64,000 nucleotides of DNA, taken from positions 1,054,001 to 1,118,000 of the forward strand of contig JAJKFH010003493.1 in the NCBI GenBank assembly GCA_023333565.1, in the 5' to 3' direction. The notes beneath the pieces are model-generated. The model saw nothing but the letters and a program-made list of their open reading frames with translations. It had not been told where the DNA came from and did not search any database. The stretch is from Puffinus mauretanicus. Its lineage: Eukaryota > Chordata > Aves > Procellariiformes > Procellariidae. The position numbers were made by a program, and so were the translations under genes. Below, in pieces: positions 1 through 14,400 of the stretch (positions are counted from its first letter, which is position 1; every line of letters starts with the position of its first letter).

Positions 1-3000
1 AATGGTATTATAGTATTATATCTTGGTGTAGTGCTTGATGTGATTTTCATCTTCCACCAGACTGGTCTCGTTGCTGTGTGAGATCCCTATGCAAAATAAA
101 AGAAGAAATTAGCTCGCTATGGAAATAATTACATTAATTAGGAAAGCTCCTTGTAAATGGAGGAAAATCATGATGAGGGAGACCTAAAATATTTTAAGAT
201 TGTTTGTCGAAAGGTGAACTGATTATAAAAAAAATGTAGGGAAAAGCAGAAAGCAAATAAATAGGGGGAAAAAGAAGAGTGAAAACTGGGCAGTAGTCAG
301 TATACTTACATGTATAATATATTTCCAATGACAGTAACTTTAGATGTTAGCTACGACAAGAGTTAGTAAAGTAGCACAATTCCAACACAATTTCATTTTA
401 TGTTTAATAGACAGAATTTTCTCTTCTATTAAACAGAGATTTTTCTAACAAATAGTGGTGATCAGAACAATTGCAAATAAGACAGCAAATTCATCTTTAT
501 ATTGATACTACAAAATAAAAGGCAGACTAAAACATCTTCGCTCCAGTGACTTTTCTCTACTCTTAATCCCTTTAGGCAACAGCACTTCATGCAGCCTGTA
601 TCTTTGTTTCAGCCCAGGCTGAAAAGAAATAGCCCTTTGAATGCATCTTTAAGTGCATCCTTAACAGAAGTAATTTACTGGTAATATTAACTGAAAACCC
701 TTTTCCTATTCTAGATATTTATGAACAATATGTTTTTCATTTACATACGAACAATCTCCCTGTTGTCCCAAGTGTGGCTATGTAGTGGAGCTAACCGTGG
801 GCAGCTGTGACCTTTATCTGGGCACTGGGCTGAACGTTGCTCATATATGAGCAGTCACACTAAAAAAACCCAGACAAACACTTCGCTCCTCTGGTGTTGC
901 AAGGGACCTGTTTGGTCCTGTGGGGCTCGTCCCATGCTTCCTGGCCCTGCAGGAACCTGATCTGCTCTGGGAGACTTTGCTAACAAACTGCCATAAAACA
1001 TGCCTGGTGTTGACACATGGGGAAAGTCGTGGGAAGGCGCTGGAGGAGTGTTAGCATTCCAGTGGTTAGCGGGCAGCTTTACTGCAAAGTGAGCAGGTTG
1101 CTGACTCGAGTGGGGAAAATAAAAGCAAGCTTTCAGTTCTTGAGTGTCATTGCTAGCTGGAAACACCAAAAACATAGCTAAGCTCAGGTCAGAGGTTTCT
1201 GCGCCTTGATGGGGCTGCATGAAGGACAACAACGAAGCACTAGACTTGTTTAGTTCTGCAACAAACATACGTGAATAACACCCAACGAAAACCCTGAATT
1301 GTGTCCTTAATGACCTAAAGCATCTTATGCCCTCCAGGACAGTACAACAAAAAGGGCAAATCCCAATGGTTATACTAAAGACATGAGAAACATAAAAGGG
1401 AAACCAAAATTACTCTGCAAACATTGCCACATGATTCATCTAGTGAAAACAGTGTCATGTCAGTGCTTTGCTTAATTTAAGAGACAAAAGACCCAGAGGA
1501 AAACCTTTGGAGTCCCCAAGGACTCTAAATGGTGTAATCCAACTCCTTGTGGTCCTCTGTTGGTAAAGCTGATTTATCTTGGTTCATGTTATGTCTAAAC
1601 ATGCTTCTGGTATGGTTTCTCTAACAAGTGTGAACTGGATTTGGTTTTTTTTTTTTTGAAAACTGAGTTAATCAAAGCCTATTAATGAGTCTGTCTTTAT
1701 TAGACTTTGATTCCAAAGGACAGCAAATCCAGTCACAGGGCTCCTAGTATGAGATCCACATGTTGTGCTCACTCTGCAAGGTTTAATTTATTCAAAAAAA
1801 GTGGTGAAGGTAACTTCATCCTGGCAGGCTTTATGTCAGATCAGATATTGTCTGTCATGTTGTGGCCGGTGTGGAATCACAGCCAGCACTTGCATCAACG
1901 TAGCACGTACCCCAGCGTCCTCTGAATTTACCATGGGATAATGGTATAGACATATACAGCTGGTGTGGACTAGCTGATGAGCTTTAAGCCTGCACTATAG
2001 TGTGGGCTCACTATTTCATATGTCCATGTGCTGTATATCACAACGTGCTATTTATTGTCCATACGTCAAAGGTTTGTATTCAGTGGGAATTACTCTGTTT
2101 TAAATCAAGATATGAATTTTAACAGTTGTAGATAAAAAGATGTGAAAAGCTGTATAGTCCCTGCCTTAAGGAAGGGGTATTTTAGGTTGGTGGAAACTGG
2201 CGAGCAGCAACTTTGCTTCCAAATACAGCGTGAGCGTATCCCGCACTAGAATACGGTACATCATTCTGCTGCGTACATGGGGAGAATGCAAAGGATGCTG
2301 GAGAAAGCACCTTCCAGTGAAACGCTTTTAAATCAATATTTTTAACAAAAGAAAAATCAAGAGCTACTTTGTTATAGTGTGTATATATAGAAGTCTCTAA
2401 CAATCAAACAAATAAAAAGATTCAGTGACTGAAAAGGAAAGCCAAGTACGTTCACTCTAGAAATAAGGTGCGTTGGTTGGTTGTTTGAATTGTGAAGAGG
2501 ATAAATGATTGGTGGAAACCACCAGCAGTAGTTGTGGACTTCCAGTTTCTTGGTGTCTTCATACCAAGGCCAAATGTCTCTTTAGAAGATTTGTTTAGTC
2601 AAATGCATGTTCCTGGGGTCAATTTAGGTGTAACACTGTGAGACCGAGCAATGTTATACAGAAAGTCAGTTCATGTGATATGATAGCCTTAAAATCTATA
2701 AATAATCTATAGCAAATACTTGTCAGCTGGACAAATAACCTCATACTATCTTTTGCACAGTACAGGACTGTGTGCAGACAGCCATAAGCCAGTTTGGTTA
2801 CATCTGTGTGAAAAGGCCTCATGAGTACGTTTACTTCAGAGTGGGATTTGGCCCATGCCCCTCTGCGGTTCTGTCACAATTAAGTCTAAATTCTTATCTG
2901 CTGCATGGAAACTTAAACTGCTGGATCAACTCTGGCTGGCAAAAGACAGAGATTTAGCATGGTCCTGTTTGCGTAGCTGTGACCATTTGAAGACCCTATG

Positions 3001-6000
3001 AATATTAGGGTAGATGTGGGAATCGACATTTAATCTATTTGATTGACAGGTGTATTACAATTTGCTATGACAGTCTACAGACCCATTCCTGGTCATTTTG
3101 CTCACAGTGATGCCTGGCAGCTGCCTTCTGCTCCAACAGGAATGTGCCATTATAACCTGGGACACCGCAGTGTACACAGCTGTATGTGGACCCCCATCCC
3201 CACAGGCACTGTTGCTCAGGATGCTAACTGTGTTATCAAGTGTCTGGCCTCTGCCATCGTTTTAGGCAGATCAGGAACTGCAGTCTATCTCTGAGAGAGA
3301 AACTTTAGTGATCAAAATACTTCAGCTTCATCTGCACCATGGTCTTATCCACTGCTATTGGTGTATTGATCAACACAAAAGGTGTGTAATGATGAGTAAG
3401 GGTCGGGTGTTTGAGCTGGGCAGTGAGAAATGGGCAAATTTTGCTTCCAGAGAGTAGCTCAAGACAGAAGTGAGAGTACCCTGCTTATCTTGGCTGCGGC
3501 ACTGCCCACTCCTGTGCCTTGAGGAGCTGACGGTACAGGCCCTTAGTGCAAGCTGAGGACTTGTGTTCGTAACTTCTTAATCATCTTATTCTTCCTATTC
3601 TGTACAACACAAAGTGTGAGTTGTTCTTATTTTATGATCCTTCTTGTGCCTTCTAAAGAAAGCAAACTCCTGGCAAAGGCCGTGGAGATGGAAAATTACA
3701 ATAATCGAGCCTGGAGAAGACAAAAGTGTGAATAAGACTTTCAGCAGAAGTGTGACTGAGACAGTGTTGAATATAGGGCAATATAGTGAAAGTGTTAATA
3801 AGCAGATTTACAAAGACAGGAAATGTGAGAAACAAAGGTAAGCTCAGGATCAAAAAGAGCAGATGGATTTCTTGCTTCAGACACAAAATGGCATCAAAGA
3901 CTTAAAATCGCCAACACAAAAGTTAATGACTTTTCCACAGTGGCCACCACTAGGGTGAGGTGGAAAAGATAAGTTAGAATAATAATATAAGATTGATCCT
4001 TGCAACAAGGCAAGCAGAATCTGCTTAACTTAAATTAATTTACAGCTAATGGATATATACCTGCTTGTAATAGAAATTGCTGAAGATTTCCGAGCAATGA
4101 AAGAGTAGAAAGTTTCACCAACCCAGCAGATCTCCATGAAAAGCTTAGTGTCTACAAATTGGCATGCTGTAGTAAGAGGCATTTTCTAAAAAAAATTCCT
4201 GACCGGCTCTTTTTTCTGTATTTTAAAATGTTGTTGCATTTTCTGATCCATTTGCACTGCTTCAGGTCACAGGGAAGCTGCTGCAGAGTCTAGCGGTGTT
4301 GCCCAGGGCACCCTGTGCCTTCAGCAACAGGGACATTGAAGCCGTCCCCACCTCCAACACCTCATTGCCACTCCTGTGCCATGCTTGGGATTGTGCTGGT
4401 ACAGCTTCGTGTGCAGGAACGCAGTTACCTGGATAAGGTCCCAATACAGCCGATACAGCATTTTTTTTTCTGTGGGATCAGTTTTCCAGTCAGGTTCATC
4501 ACATGGCCTTACAAACAGTATGTCAGTTCAGGTGGTTGAGAAGAGTTATGGAGCAGTATTTCTGAGTTTCTAGCCTTTGCCTAAAGCAATTACTTCTCCC
4601 AGCCACGTATCTCACATTTCTAGTGGATGTTTCTGCCTCTACCTGGGAATATCTGATTTTTCTCATCCAGCAGCGGTGCCACCCAGTATATTCAGGTCAA
4701 CCAAAGCTGATGTGCAGCTACTTTAATAGGCCAAAATGGTGCTTCAGGAGCTAGCTCATAAGTGGATCAGATGGCTGTATTTTGAGGAGATCAACAAACA
4801 GTGGTGTAGAGTGGACTATTGTGAACAAAACCAGCCCTGGCTATCCAAGTTAAATTTGCTGCCCAATGTCTGTCATCGTTCGCGGAGAGGAATCTGTTCC
4901 CTTGGGGTCCTTTTAACTGTGGTCATGATGTGGCTATCAAATTGCACTAACTGGTTAGGACATGAAACACTCCTGGGATATCCCAGGTTTCCTTTAACAG
5001 AGGGATTGTATGGGGAAAAGGAAGATTTAAAAGACAGTCATTGCAAAATTGAGTTATACGTGGTCTTGAGTTTGACAGTCACATTTTCCTATTTTTAATA
5101 TATTTTTTTCTCCCCTGTTGCTGTGTGAAGCCACATGAATGGTGGGCAAAGCTGACGGAGCAGCCGGGGTGGGGGAACTGAAATTGACGGTACACGAAGT
5201 GCTGCACGGCACGCACAAATGGAAGCCTTGCTTCTGACAGTCCCCCCACTGAGGCTAATATTCAGAATCACCTTTTATTGCTAGAAATAAAGACTTCCCT
5301 AATAGAAAGTGAGCATCAAGTTTCACGGCAATTTTTTTTCAAGCAGCTTAGGTGGAGATCACAGAGGAAGTATGTGGCCCTGGCAAGTCTTTTGACCTTG
5401 TCAACACAAGGTATCAACCCAGATAAAACCTAAACAAGGCTGTGCAGAGCCTCCAAAGATCCTCATATTGAACAAGACTTCCAAATTCAGAAAAGGGAGT
5501 TTCAGTTCAGAAAGGAAGGAACGAGGAGCATTACTCCATCACAGCTGCAGGTGCCCCTTGCACCCCCTACCTACCTGAGCAAGGAGGGACAGGCAGTCCC
5601 TGAGGTCCCAGAAGTGTGGTATATCGGAGGAAGAATGAGTGAATTGTGGTTGAATGGAGTAAGAATGAGATAAACCCCCAAGGGTGTTGTTTCAGATTGT
5701 ATTTTTCTTTGAGTTTAATCATGATGCTAGAACCCATAGAGGACAGAAATTCAGAGAAACATTCCCTTTAAAAGAGGCAAGGTGAGGCCAGTACCTCGCT
5801 GGAGTCATAGCTCAGTGCAAGGTGGGAAGCACCATTTCCCATAAATTCTCCTCAAAATGTTGCAGCTTGAGACCCACCTCCGTACCCACCCAAGCCATAG
5901 CTATTTTTTAGTATCCTTGCCACAGTCTCCCGATCTGAGGCATGGAAGGGACCTGTGGTGCTACCTGAAGTCTTCTGTCCTTTCCAACTTCCGAGCTGCA

Positions 6001-9000
6001 GCAGTCCCACAGGTATCTTGTTACCTAACCTTGTTGCGTGTGGACATGTGAGTTTTCCCAGAAAACAAACAAATGTATAAATGGGTATTTTCTGACTCCC
6101 TAGGTTGGATTCTTCTCCCCATGGATTTCCAGCAACTATGTCTTAATCTTAGAATGACTATGACAAAAAAAGGATTAGCTGTGACAGTTACTTGAGAAGA
6201 AAAAAATGAAAGAGAGGGCAAGCTCTAAGCTTCCTCATGGAGGTCTCCCTTCTGAAGCCTCCCTCCCTCCTTGAGCATAAAAACAACCCCGGTTTGGTAA
6301 CCAAGACTTTGTAGCTGGTCCTGATTTCATACAAATGTCTGAATGAAAAGCAGCAGTGTATTTTCTTGGTATGGTTTATACCTGGACCACCGGCACATCA
6401 CCTGCCAGTTTCTTCTGTCTAAATTGGCCTTCATTGGTTTCCTATCGTTATTTCTACACTGTAGTTGTGGGATATGCACCCTGAGCCAACAGGAAAATAG
6501 AAATGACATTTCCTGTTGAGTTTAGCTCAGCTATGATAAGTATGACCACAAAAATGTCTGCGTTCTACATCAAAATAGTAACATTAAGTTTCCTATCTAA
6601 CCCACAGAAGCCAGGAAATTCATAACCTATTCTAGGTTACAGCATAAAAACAAAGGGGATTTAAAAAAAAAGGAAGAAAAATTAAAGAGGCACTACAAAT
6701 ACTGGTATCTGAATGTCAGGACAGAATTTTAGTCAAATTGTATTAACAATAATTAAAGGGGAGAGCAGGAGGAAGGATTCCCAAATGCAACATCTGATAC
6801 CTTACTCAGGAGATCTCTGAAATCGGTTGCAGTTTTGCTGGCGGGTGAATTGCAGGAGCAAACTCCCTGAAAGCCGCAGGATAGTCCCAGGGCTGGACTG
6901 GGGCAGCCCAGGGGAAGGCTGGGACTGCTTTGTTCGCTAAACTTTTAACGAGGCACAGTCAACACTTAGCTCCCACTTCTGTCTGTTATTTGTTTGTTTT
7001 TGACATTTTGTTGTTACAAGAGCTTAAAGAATTTTTTTCTGTCTTTCCAATTCTTTCTGTGGGGCTGTTGACAGCCTTTGGTGCATACACATTTCCATTG
7101 TTTTCTCTGCTTAACCAGTTAGTCAGATTTGCCCATTTGTTTGCGGGTTCTTCAACTGGTAACAAAAGAGATAAATTTAATTTTTTTTTTTTTTTTTAAC
7201 ATAGGAAAATGTGATGCAAAACCACAAACATTATTAGGGGGGATTCAGGGACAGGTGTAGTAACTAGGGCTGCCGTTTAATTTGTTTTTGAAACGGCCTA
7301 GATTTCAGCTGTATCTCCATTCTTTAAGTGCTGCTTTAGAGTATGAACAACCAGGAAGGCAGTAAGTGCTTTCCACTTTCTAATTATAAATAGGGAATGA
7401 ACAAAATTCACTAGAGCCAAGCAGGAAAAGTATGAGGAAGGGGAGAAGAGGAAAAGACAACTACTGCCCCTTCTTTCCAGTGAGGTGGAGATTTCCATGG
7501 GGGCAGCCCTTCCAGCTCAGTGCCTCTCGCAGGTTTCTCTGGGAGTGCTGACCAGTCCCTGGGCTGATCCTGTGTGGGCGTTGTTGTTTGTGTGTTTTGG
7601 GGTGGGACGGTGCCTGGAGACACCTGCCATTGCTGGTTAGAGACAGTGCTGGGTGAATATGTCAGATGATCTTGGAATAAAACCATCCCTGCAGCCTACA
7701 CAAGTTGGTTGACCCTGCTGTGAAAGTCAGTCTTGACCTGAGTCTCCCTTGGCTTATGCAGCTGCAGCCACCGTCTGATCTGGCAGAGAGGAGCAGCTCA
7801 CCATCACGTGGAGCCCCTTCATGCAAAGGCTGTGAAGAAAGCACTGAATGCAGATGGTAGTGACGCCGGTGACAGCTGGAATATCTTCAGCGGGTGATGT
7901 TGAGGTTGCAGGAGGGCAATGAGTATCTTGCCCAGAGATTTTCCACAAAAGTGAGACCCAGGCTTTGGGGCAGTGGCATGCAGCAGATTGAAAACTGTGA
8001 CCACTTTATTGTGGGAAGATGACAGAACTGGCAGGTTGACTTTGAGCGTGCCCTGAATTGCCTTGCTTTTGTTTGCTGGTTCTCAGGCTGTGCAGAGCTC
8101 AGGCAGGCTGGGGCATTAAGTCTCTGGTGTCAGCGTGATATCTCAGCCATATAGGGCTCTCCGTACTGATAATGTTCAAGGGAGAACATGGGGGGGAAGA
8201 TCCAGCTCTTTAATAGAGGTATATGCGTGTGTCTGGGTGTGTTTGCCTTTGTGCATGTATATTAGGCATAAATGAATTCAACACAAATGTAGGGGAACCT
8301 CTAGTAACACACATCCCGTTATATAGCTGAGCATGTTAGCTAAATATTGCAGGAAAATATAAGCATGTGCCAAATTTTATCTTGTATTGGACTTGCACAT
8401 GCTGAAACAAAACCACATGCACAACCACATTCATTAGCTAAAACGTGCAGAAGAAATTGCTACCTAAGCAACTGATCTTTGGGCGAGAATGCCGGCTGTG
8501 TGCCTACCAGCATCAGATGCAAAGCAAAGAGGGAATAAGCAGCAGAGGTACCAGGGGCGTACACAGTCATACGTTCCTCTTTATAACCTCAGTAACCTCT
8601 TTTCTCCCACTCGTAGCCCACATACCTCCACCCTCACCCTGAACAGCCAATGAGTATATGAAATGAAAACCGTGTTTGTTAGTTATGTGGTTCATGATGA
8701 CTAATGGAGACTTAGTTGAATAAACTAGTGGGCTTTTTTTTTTATTGGTGGTAAAAGTAAATTAAGAATTACTCACGAGCTGCAAACAGGGGCTGTTTGA
8801 ACTTAACATTGCAGAAATTAAATGTATGTGAATAGATGAGCCAAAATGAAAATGACCATTTGGAATCAGTTTTAATACGCAGAATTTAAATCTTAATGGC
8901 TGTAAGTCAGGTTATGTTAAATGAATGATCAGGTGTAATGTGGGTGACTAGTTCTCGGAATGAGAGTTGACAGGGAGAAATGGACAAACTGGGGAAAAAA

Positions 9001-9460
9001 AGAATTCAACAGCAAAAAGAATTCATTAAAAAAGAGAATCAGTAAAGAACTTGCACAGAAACATGCAGTGCTTTTTGAGGAATTATTCCTTTATGTTCAT
9101 GTAACAGGCACCATGCCTTTTCTTTGTACATTTTACAATCTTTTTTCATGTAAATAATAACCACTATTCCTTCGAAAAAAGTTAAAATATATATATGATG
9201 AAGAGAAATGGGAAAGATGTTAAAGATCTTTGAAACAAAACTACTTCAGAGTTTTTTCCTTTCTTTCCCCCTGCCCTCCCCCCCGCCCCCGAATCTCAAT
9301 TATTTTTCCAATCAGTTTCGGCTTTTTGCTATTGATAAAATTTTGTAAAATAAGTCACAGAAGCCAAGGTTCAAGCACTACATTGACTGTGTTATAAACA
9401 TTCTGGGTGGACTGTTTAATTAGCATGAGTGAATGTGCATCTGCTTGATTTGCTTTTCTT
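1..9460. other. Intergenic DNA, no gene seen
   Basis: AT-rich sequence. Open frames are short (at most 137 codons) and on both strands, and none resembles a known protein or has flanking splice sites that join to another frame. Apart from T-runs near 1,648 and 7,181-7,197, I recognise no mobile element. Confidence 0.6.
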
Positions 9461-9463
9461 ACT

Positions 9464-9485
9464 AAAAAAAAAAAAAAAAAAAAAA
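9464..9485. repeat. A(22) homopolymer
   Basis: A run of 22 A. No recognisable retrocopy precedes it, so it is not clearly a retroposon tail. Confidence 0.9.
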
Positions 9486-9798
9486 GGCCAAGAACCTGAG
9501 CTTGTTATCGAGCAACATGATTTTAGGATGTAGGACTTCAGGAGAGGTGCCACATTCATGAGACTTATGATAATCTGTACAGGCTGACAACACTGAAAGT
9601 CAGCAGGCATTGATTGTGATATGTAGACCCTAATGGACCAAAATGCTCATTTCCAAGTTTAGGTTCTTTCTCAGGGTACTTACATATGCATTTGTCTCAA
9701 ACAGTGCTTAGATTCCTGGGAAATCATAGCAGTGTACACATTTGCTTCTAACACTTCATAATCAAGTGAAAAACAGTGTCCCTCGTCTGAAGCCCATA

Positions 9799-9836
9799 TT
9801 AGCTGTGTTCCTTGAAGTTAGCTGTGTTCCTTGAAG
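9799..9836. repeat. Perfect 19-bp tandem duplication
   Basis: TTAGCTGTGTTCCTTGAAG occurs twice head to tail (9799-9817 and 9818-9836) without any difference. Confidence 0.92.
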
Positions 9837-10246
9837 TCCTAAAAATGTTGAAGAACTTGTGTACTGACCAAGCATTTAGATTTAAAGCCCTTCTGTGGAG
9901 GACTTCCTCCTGGTCTGGAAGTGGAAACGTTGATGTATGCAGAGAAAACCTGTTCTCACGATGTTTCCTGCCTCTTGCAGCAACAGCTCACAGAAATCGT
10001 GTTCTCTTCTTTGGTCTTCATGTGTTGCTTAGAAGCTGTGAGAGATTGGGGTAGCCCTTCGGACAAGTGCTCCAGCACTTGGCTAGACCAACCTTAACCT
10101 CCTGTTCCTATCAGCCCTGGCTATCACATCTTCGTAGTTAGGTGAGAGAAGAGCAAATGTTTTTGCTATTTAGTCAAAAACTTAGTGTCCTTGTGCTTCT
10201 TTCTAAAAAAAGAGGCGCCAGCAGGGAAGGGAGGTAGGATGGGGAC

Positions 10247-10296
10247 TGCAAGCCTCAGAAACAAATGCAAGCCTCAGAAACAATGAGGCTTGCATT
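10247..10296. repeat. 18-bp direct repeat merged with a 13-bp perfect hairpin
   Basis: TGCAAGCCTCAGAAACAA occurs at 10247-10264 and again at 10266-10283. The second copy also forms the left arm and loop of a hairpin: AATGCAAGCCTCA (10264-10276), loop GAAACAA, TGAGGCTTGCATT (10284-10296). All 13 stem pairs are Watson-Crick. A template-switch event during replication would produce exactly this direct-plus-inverted arrangement. Confidence 0.9.
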
Positions 10297-10599
10297 GCAC
10301 TCTTCAGTATGTTTATGGCAGTGGTTTACGGTGAATGAGTGTCATTAATAGCACGGACGTAACGGCCTCCAACCGAAGACCTTTGGTTTTCAATCTGGCG
10401 TTGGACAGAGTGTTCTCGGGTTCCATCATACCCCTCCAAGGTGTTGGCCTGGGGAGCGCAGTGCTGGCTTTCAGCTGTGTGCTCTTCCACTTTTGAGGCT
10501 CGGAGTCGTGTTTTTGATGTATTCATCAGACGCTGGGGTGATCTGGAAACGGTCAGCGTTTCTGGAAACCAGGCAGCGACTGCGGGGGCAAGGGACTTG

Positions 10600-11450
10600 C
10601 TGACTCATTTCTGGGTACCGGGTGTTAACCCCCATGTCGCATCCAGCTCGGGCGGGCGATGCCGCTCCCCGGGGAGGAGGAGGAGGAGGTGCGCGGGCAG
10701 GAGCTGGCACCGGAGGTTTGAGATTGTGGCGGGGAGAGGCACTGAACTCTTGGCAAGGAAGGCCGGTGGTAGACGCAGCTTTGGCATAGCCAGGGCGATC
10801 TGCGAGCAAGGATGGGCTCGATACGTGCTAGACAAAAGGGCTGGCGGGTGGCCAGGGGCTCTGCGAGGCAGCAGCGTGTGCTTGTCCTTGGGGGTGAGTG
10901 TCCTTGGCAGCGGGCCGGAGGGGCCCTGCCATTGTCAGCCTCCTCTTGATTGCCCTGCGGGCCTGGAGGGGGATCTGTTGTGTGTTTTGTTTGTCATCTT
11001 TTGTTTGCAACTTGAAGCAATCCTGCAGAGGGTAATTGCGCTGTTTGTTTCTGACAGCCCTAGCAGAGCATCCTCTGTTGTTCGTCAGGCCTTGCTAGTG
11101 TGCGTGGGAACCTGCGGAGGGAGGCCAAGCTGGCCACAGGTCCCTTTGCCCGGCACATCCGAAGCCCGGTGGCGTGCCTGGACCAAGGGGAGTTGGGGCA
11201 ACGGCTGGCCCCGGCTGCGCCGTCTGCCAAAACACCGTTCTGCAGCCGGGGCTAGCTCCTTCCCTCCGAACCGCCGTGCTGGGTGGTCACTGGGGAAGGG
11301 CAGGGGAGGATCCTGCCAGCTGGGTGCAGATGAGCCCGAGCTGCCCCGGGAGCTGCGAGGGCGGCAGAGGAGCAGCAGCCCAGGGAGGCTGCAGCTCACC
11401 GCCCCGCCGTTGCCACCGAACGCTTCACACCATGAAATGACAGCTGTGGG
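10600..11450. other. GC-rich patch with a long chance-like open frame
   Basis: This is a locally GC-rich region with moderate CpG density inside AT-rich DNA. The plus strand is open for 350 codons from 10441 to 11493, and the minus strand also has frames of 112 and 131 codons. The predicted protein is Arg/Gly/Ser-rich without any domain I recognise, no start context of note and no repeats. High GC content makes such frames common. It may be a weak CpG island and so a possible non-coding RNA start or enhancer. Confidence 0.35.
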
Positions 11451-14400
11451 AGGTGAAGCTGAGACCCAGCTCTGGGTCACCTGTCAGGGCTGAGCCTTTA
11501 CGGTGGCTCTGCCCATCCCTGGCTTAATACCCAGAGAAGAGACACGTTTCTGCTGGGATTAACTTTTAGGGGAGAAAAGGGGCACCGTGGGAAAAGCCAA
11601 CACTTCCATGTGGCCCAAATGGCACACACGGGCACCCTGGGCCTGCCATGGGACCGTGTTGTCCCGCTGCGTGCCCATGGGGTGCTTCAGCCCTGCCTGA
11701 AATGTGAGGGGTGCTGAGGTTACCACCTACGGCCCAAAAATCCCATCTCCTGAACATCCCCTCATCCCTGAAAGGGAGGAGAGCTGTCAGGCACCACGCG
11801 GTTGAAAGCTCTCGCCAGATCGCCACACTTGTCACTGCGGACCTTGTTGCAATCGGGTGGCCGTAGGGGCCGGTCCTGGCCGCATCAATTGGCGGAGACC
11901 CCTATCTTGGGCTCGCGTGGGAAGTGTGCTGACACGCGAGAGGGTCGAAATCAGTCACGTCCTGAGAAGTATGAGCTGCTTTCCAGTTTGCAAGCAGCAG
12001 GGACCCCTTAGTGGTTTGCACCTCTCCAATTATTTTTAAAAACATTTTGATGTGCTGCCAATTTAAAGAGATGTGGTTTCCGTCAGCCGTCTGCTGTTTT
12101 TAACGCTGGGATTTTTAACATACTGATGTATAAATGGTTTGCATTTTGATTTAATGATTTTTCTACACACACATCCACACACGCCCACCGGTTTTGCCTT
12201 GCCTGTTTGGCACAGAACAGTACAGCTCTCAGCCACGCACCCAGCCCCTGCGGCTTTTAGCCTGTATGGAAGGCATGAGGAGCATTGCTGACTTGCCAAT
12301 CGAAGGGGCTCTCGGGTATGGCTTTGTTAATTCGGGGACTGTGCATGCCCAGTCCTGTTCACATCACCTGGTCGCAAAGACCAAATCTAATTCAGAGGGA
12401 TCAGGAAGTAACAGGTTTGACACCCATCATCTGCAGCACTTGGAAATCCCGTCAGAACTTAATTTTCCTGCCCTAGAACTCACTACTTTTTTTTTTTTTT
12501 TTTGGTGCTAATCTCCAGCCCTTAAAAATTAACTGTGAAGATCTGAGCTACATGGTCTTTCTTCGTCACTGTTCTGTGATACATGAAGATGACTTGCAGT
12601 CTTCCCTATTTTCCCATTGCCTTTTTCTCCTTAGAAACACTGAGGGTGCTCTGTTGTTACTTAAAAGCACGTTTTACTGTGATCTCTCTCGCCTTAATCA
12701 AAGTGTTAAGACTGGTGCATTTCTAAGAAAGATATCCCTTCTCCGAAGTGCTAATCTAGCATTAAAGCTATATTAGTATTAAAAATAAAAACATGCTAGT
12801 TTGTAGACTTTCTAATTAAGGTCTTGTCCACAGGAGTCAGGTGTCTCCTTCTCCTGTGCCTCCTGTGATGAATGTTCGTGATTTTTCTAGCCTCTAGGAC
12901 TAGAAAAAGTGCATGTTGAATGCAGAAAACAATCAGAAGCCTTATTGCCTTCCTTTACATATTTCTTTTTTTTTTAATTTAAAAACCCTCCAGGCATTCT
13001 CTATGGATAAAAACCCCCTATATCTTTCATAAAGTATGTTCATGAAATAGCTGATCTCAATTGGTTTGTAGTTTAACTTTGTTTATTTTTAACAGACTCG
13101 AAAAAAATTAAAAAGTAGAAGAATAATAATAGCAACTGTTGTGAATACATGGAATGATATAGTTTTAAAACAGCTAGAATATATGTGCGATATTAACTAT
13201 CAGATCAAACTATATTCAGAGATTTTTTTGCACAGTATTTTGCACTCACCATAAATTATTTTGAAGCTGTTAACCTGTGCTACAGTATTGAGTGCTATTT
13301 TGTTGGAACTCAGTGATGAGACTATTGTGCGAACACAGTAAGCCTGTGTTTATATTACTGATAGCTTATTGCGGGCAAACCTGGGGAGATGTTCTTTTTC
13401 ACATGAGTTGGAAAGGGGAATAGACAAATTCATAGTATTCAAACCCAAATGTAGCTGTTAAATAGAAAGCCCCATCTTCTGGCTTCCCTGAACTTCAAAT
13501 CATTGGGAGAATAGTCTCGGGAAATACCAATACATGCTTTTTCTCTTCTTAGGCGCTTTCCTAACTGTCTACATGGTATTGTCTAAATGCGGTCTAACCC
13601 AGGACAGGCTTTGTAATGTTCTTATGACATTTCTTGTACTTATTCAGAAAACAATCATTAAGTCCTTTGCCTCGTGTGTGTATGTGGTTCCATTCATTTC
13701 CCAGTGATCCTGTAATTTGAAAGCATCAGAGATGTGAAGCCCAATACAGTCTTTTTTTTTTTCCTTTCTCTACACACTAAAAGCCAAAAGATGTGTAAGT
13801 GGTGATAAAGCAGAATGGATCTGGAAAAAAACATCTGTGATACTATTACTGATAATCTTATATTCTAACTGATACAATAGAATCTAATTACTTGAAAGTT
13901 ACTTTAAAAATCTGTGGGCGTTTTTATGTTTCTAATTTTGTTGTGGAACAAGTCAGACTTTTGTCATGGTCTGTGTTTTAACCGGACAAAGAGACAAAAT
14001 GAGAACCAGTGCTCTGAACTTCTTCGAATTTCTAAGCATTGTCTCTATGAGAAAGTGGCAAACTGGTTTGGAAACCTTCAAACAGTTTAGGAATATTAAG
14101 AATCTACTTTGGTTTAGAATCCTTTGGGCAAGGGATCAATTTAAATTAAAAAGACTGACAATGGAGTTTTTTACTGGTTTAATTCTGTTTCCACATCTGT
14201 TTGGGTCATGTTTTGAAGCTTCTGGGAGCTGAAAATTTTTTTCACTGTGGTTTTGATTCTGGTTTAAATGCAGATCCAAAAAAAAAAACAAAACCCAAAC
14301 CAATAATTTTGCAAATTTTCCTCGAGATATAGGCTTTGTCGTGACTGAAATTGTTTTGATGTTGCGTTTCTGTTTTCCAAGGCAACTACTTCACTGGTTT

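Noticed and set aside
9464..9610. A(22) run as the tail of a retrocopy
   Set aside because: No gene-derived sequence or target duplication was recognised on either side.
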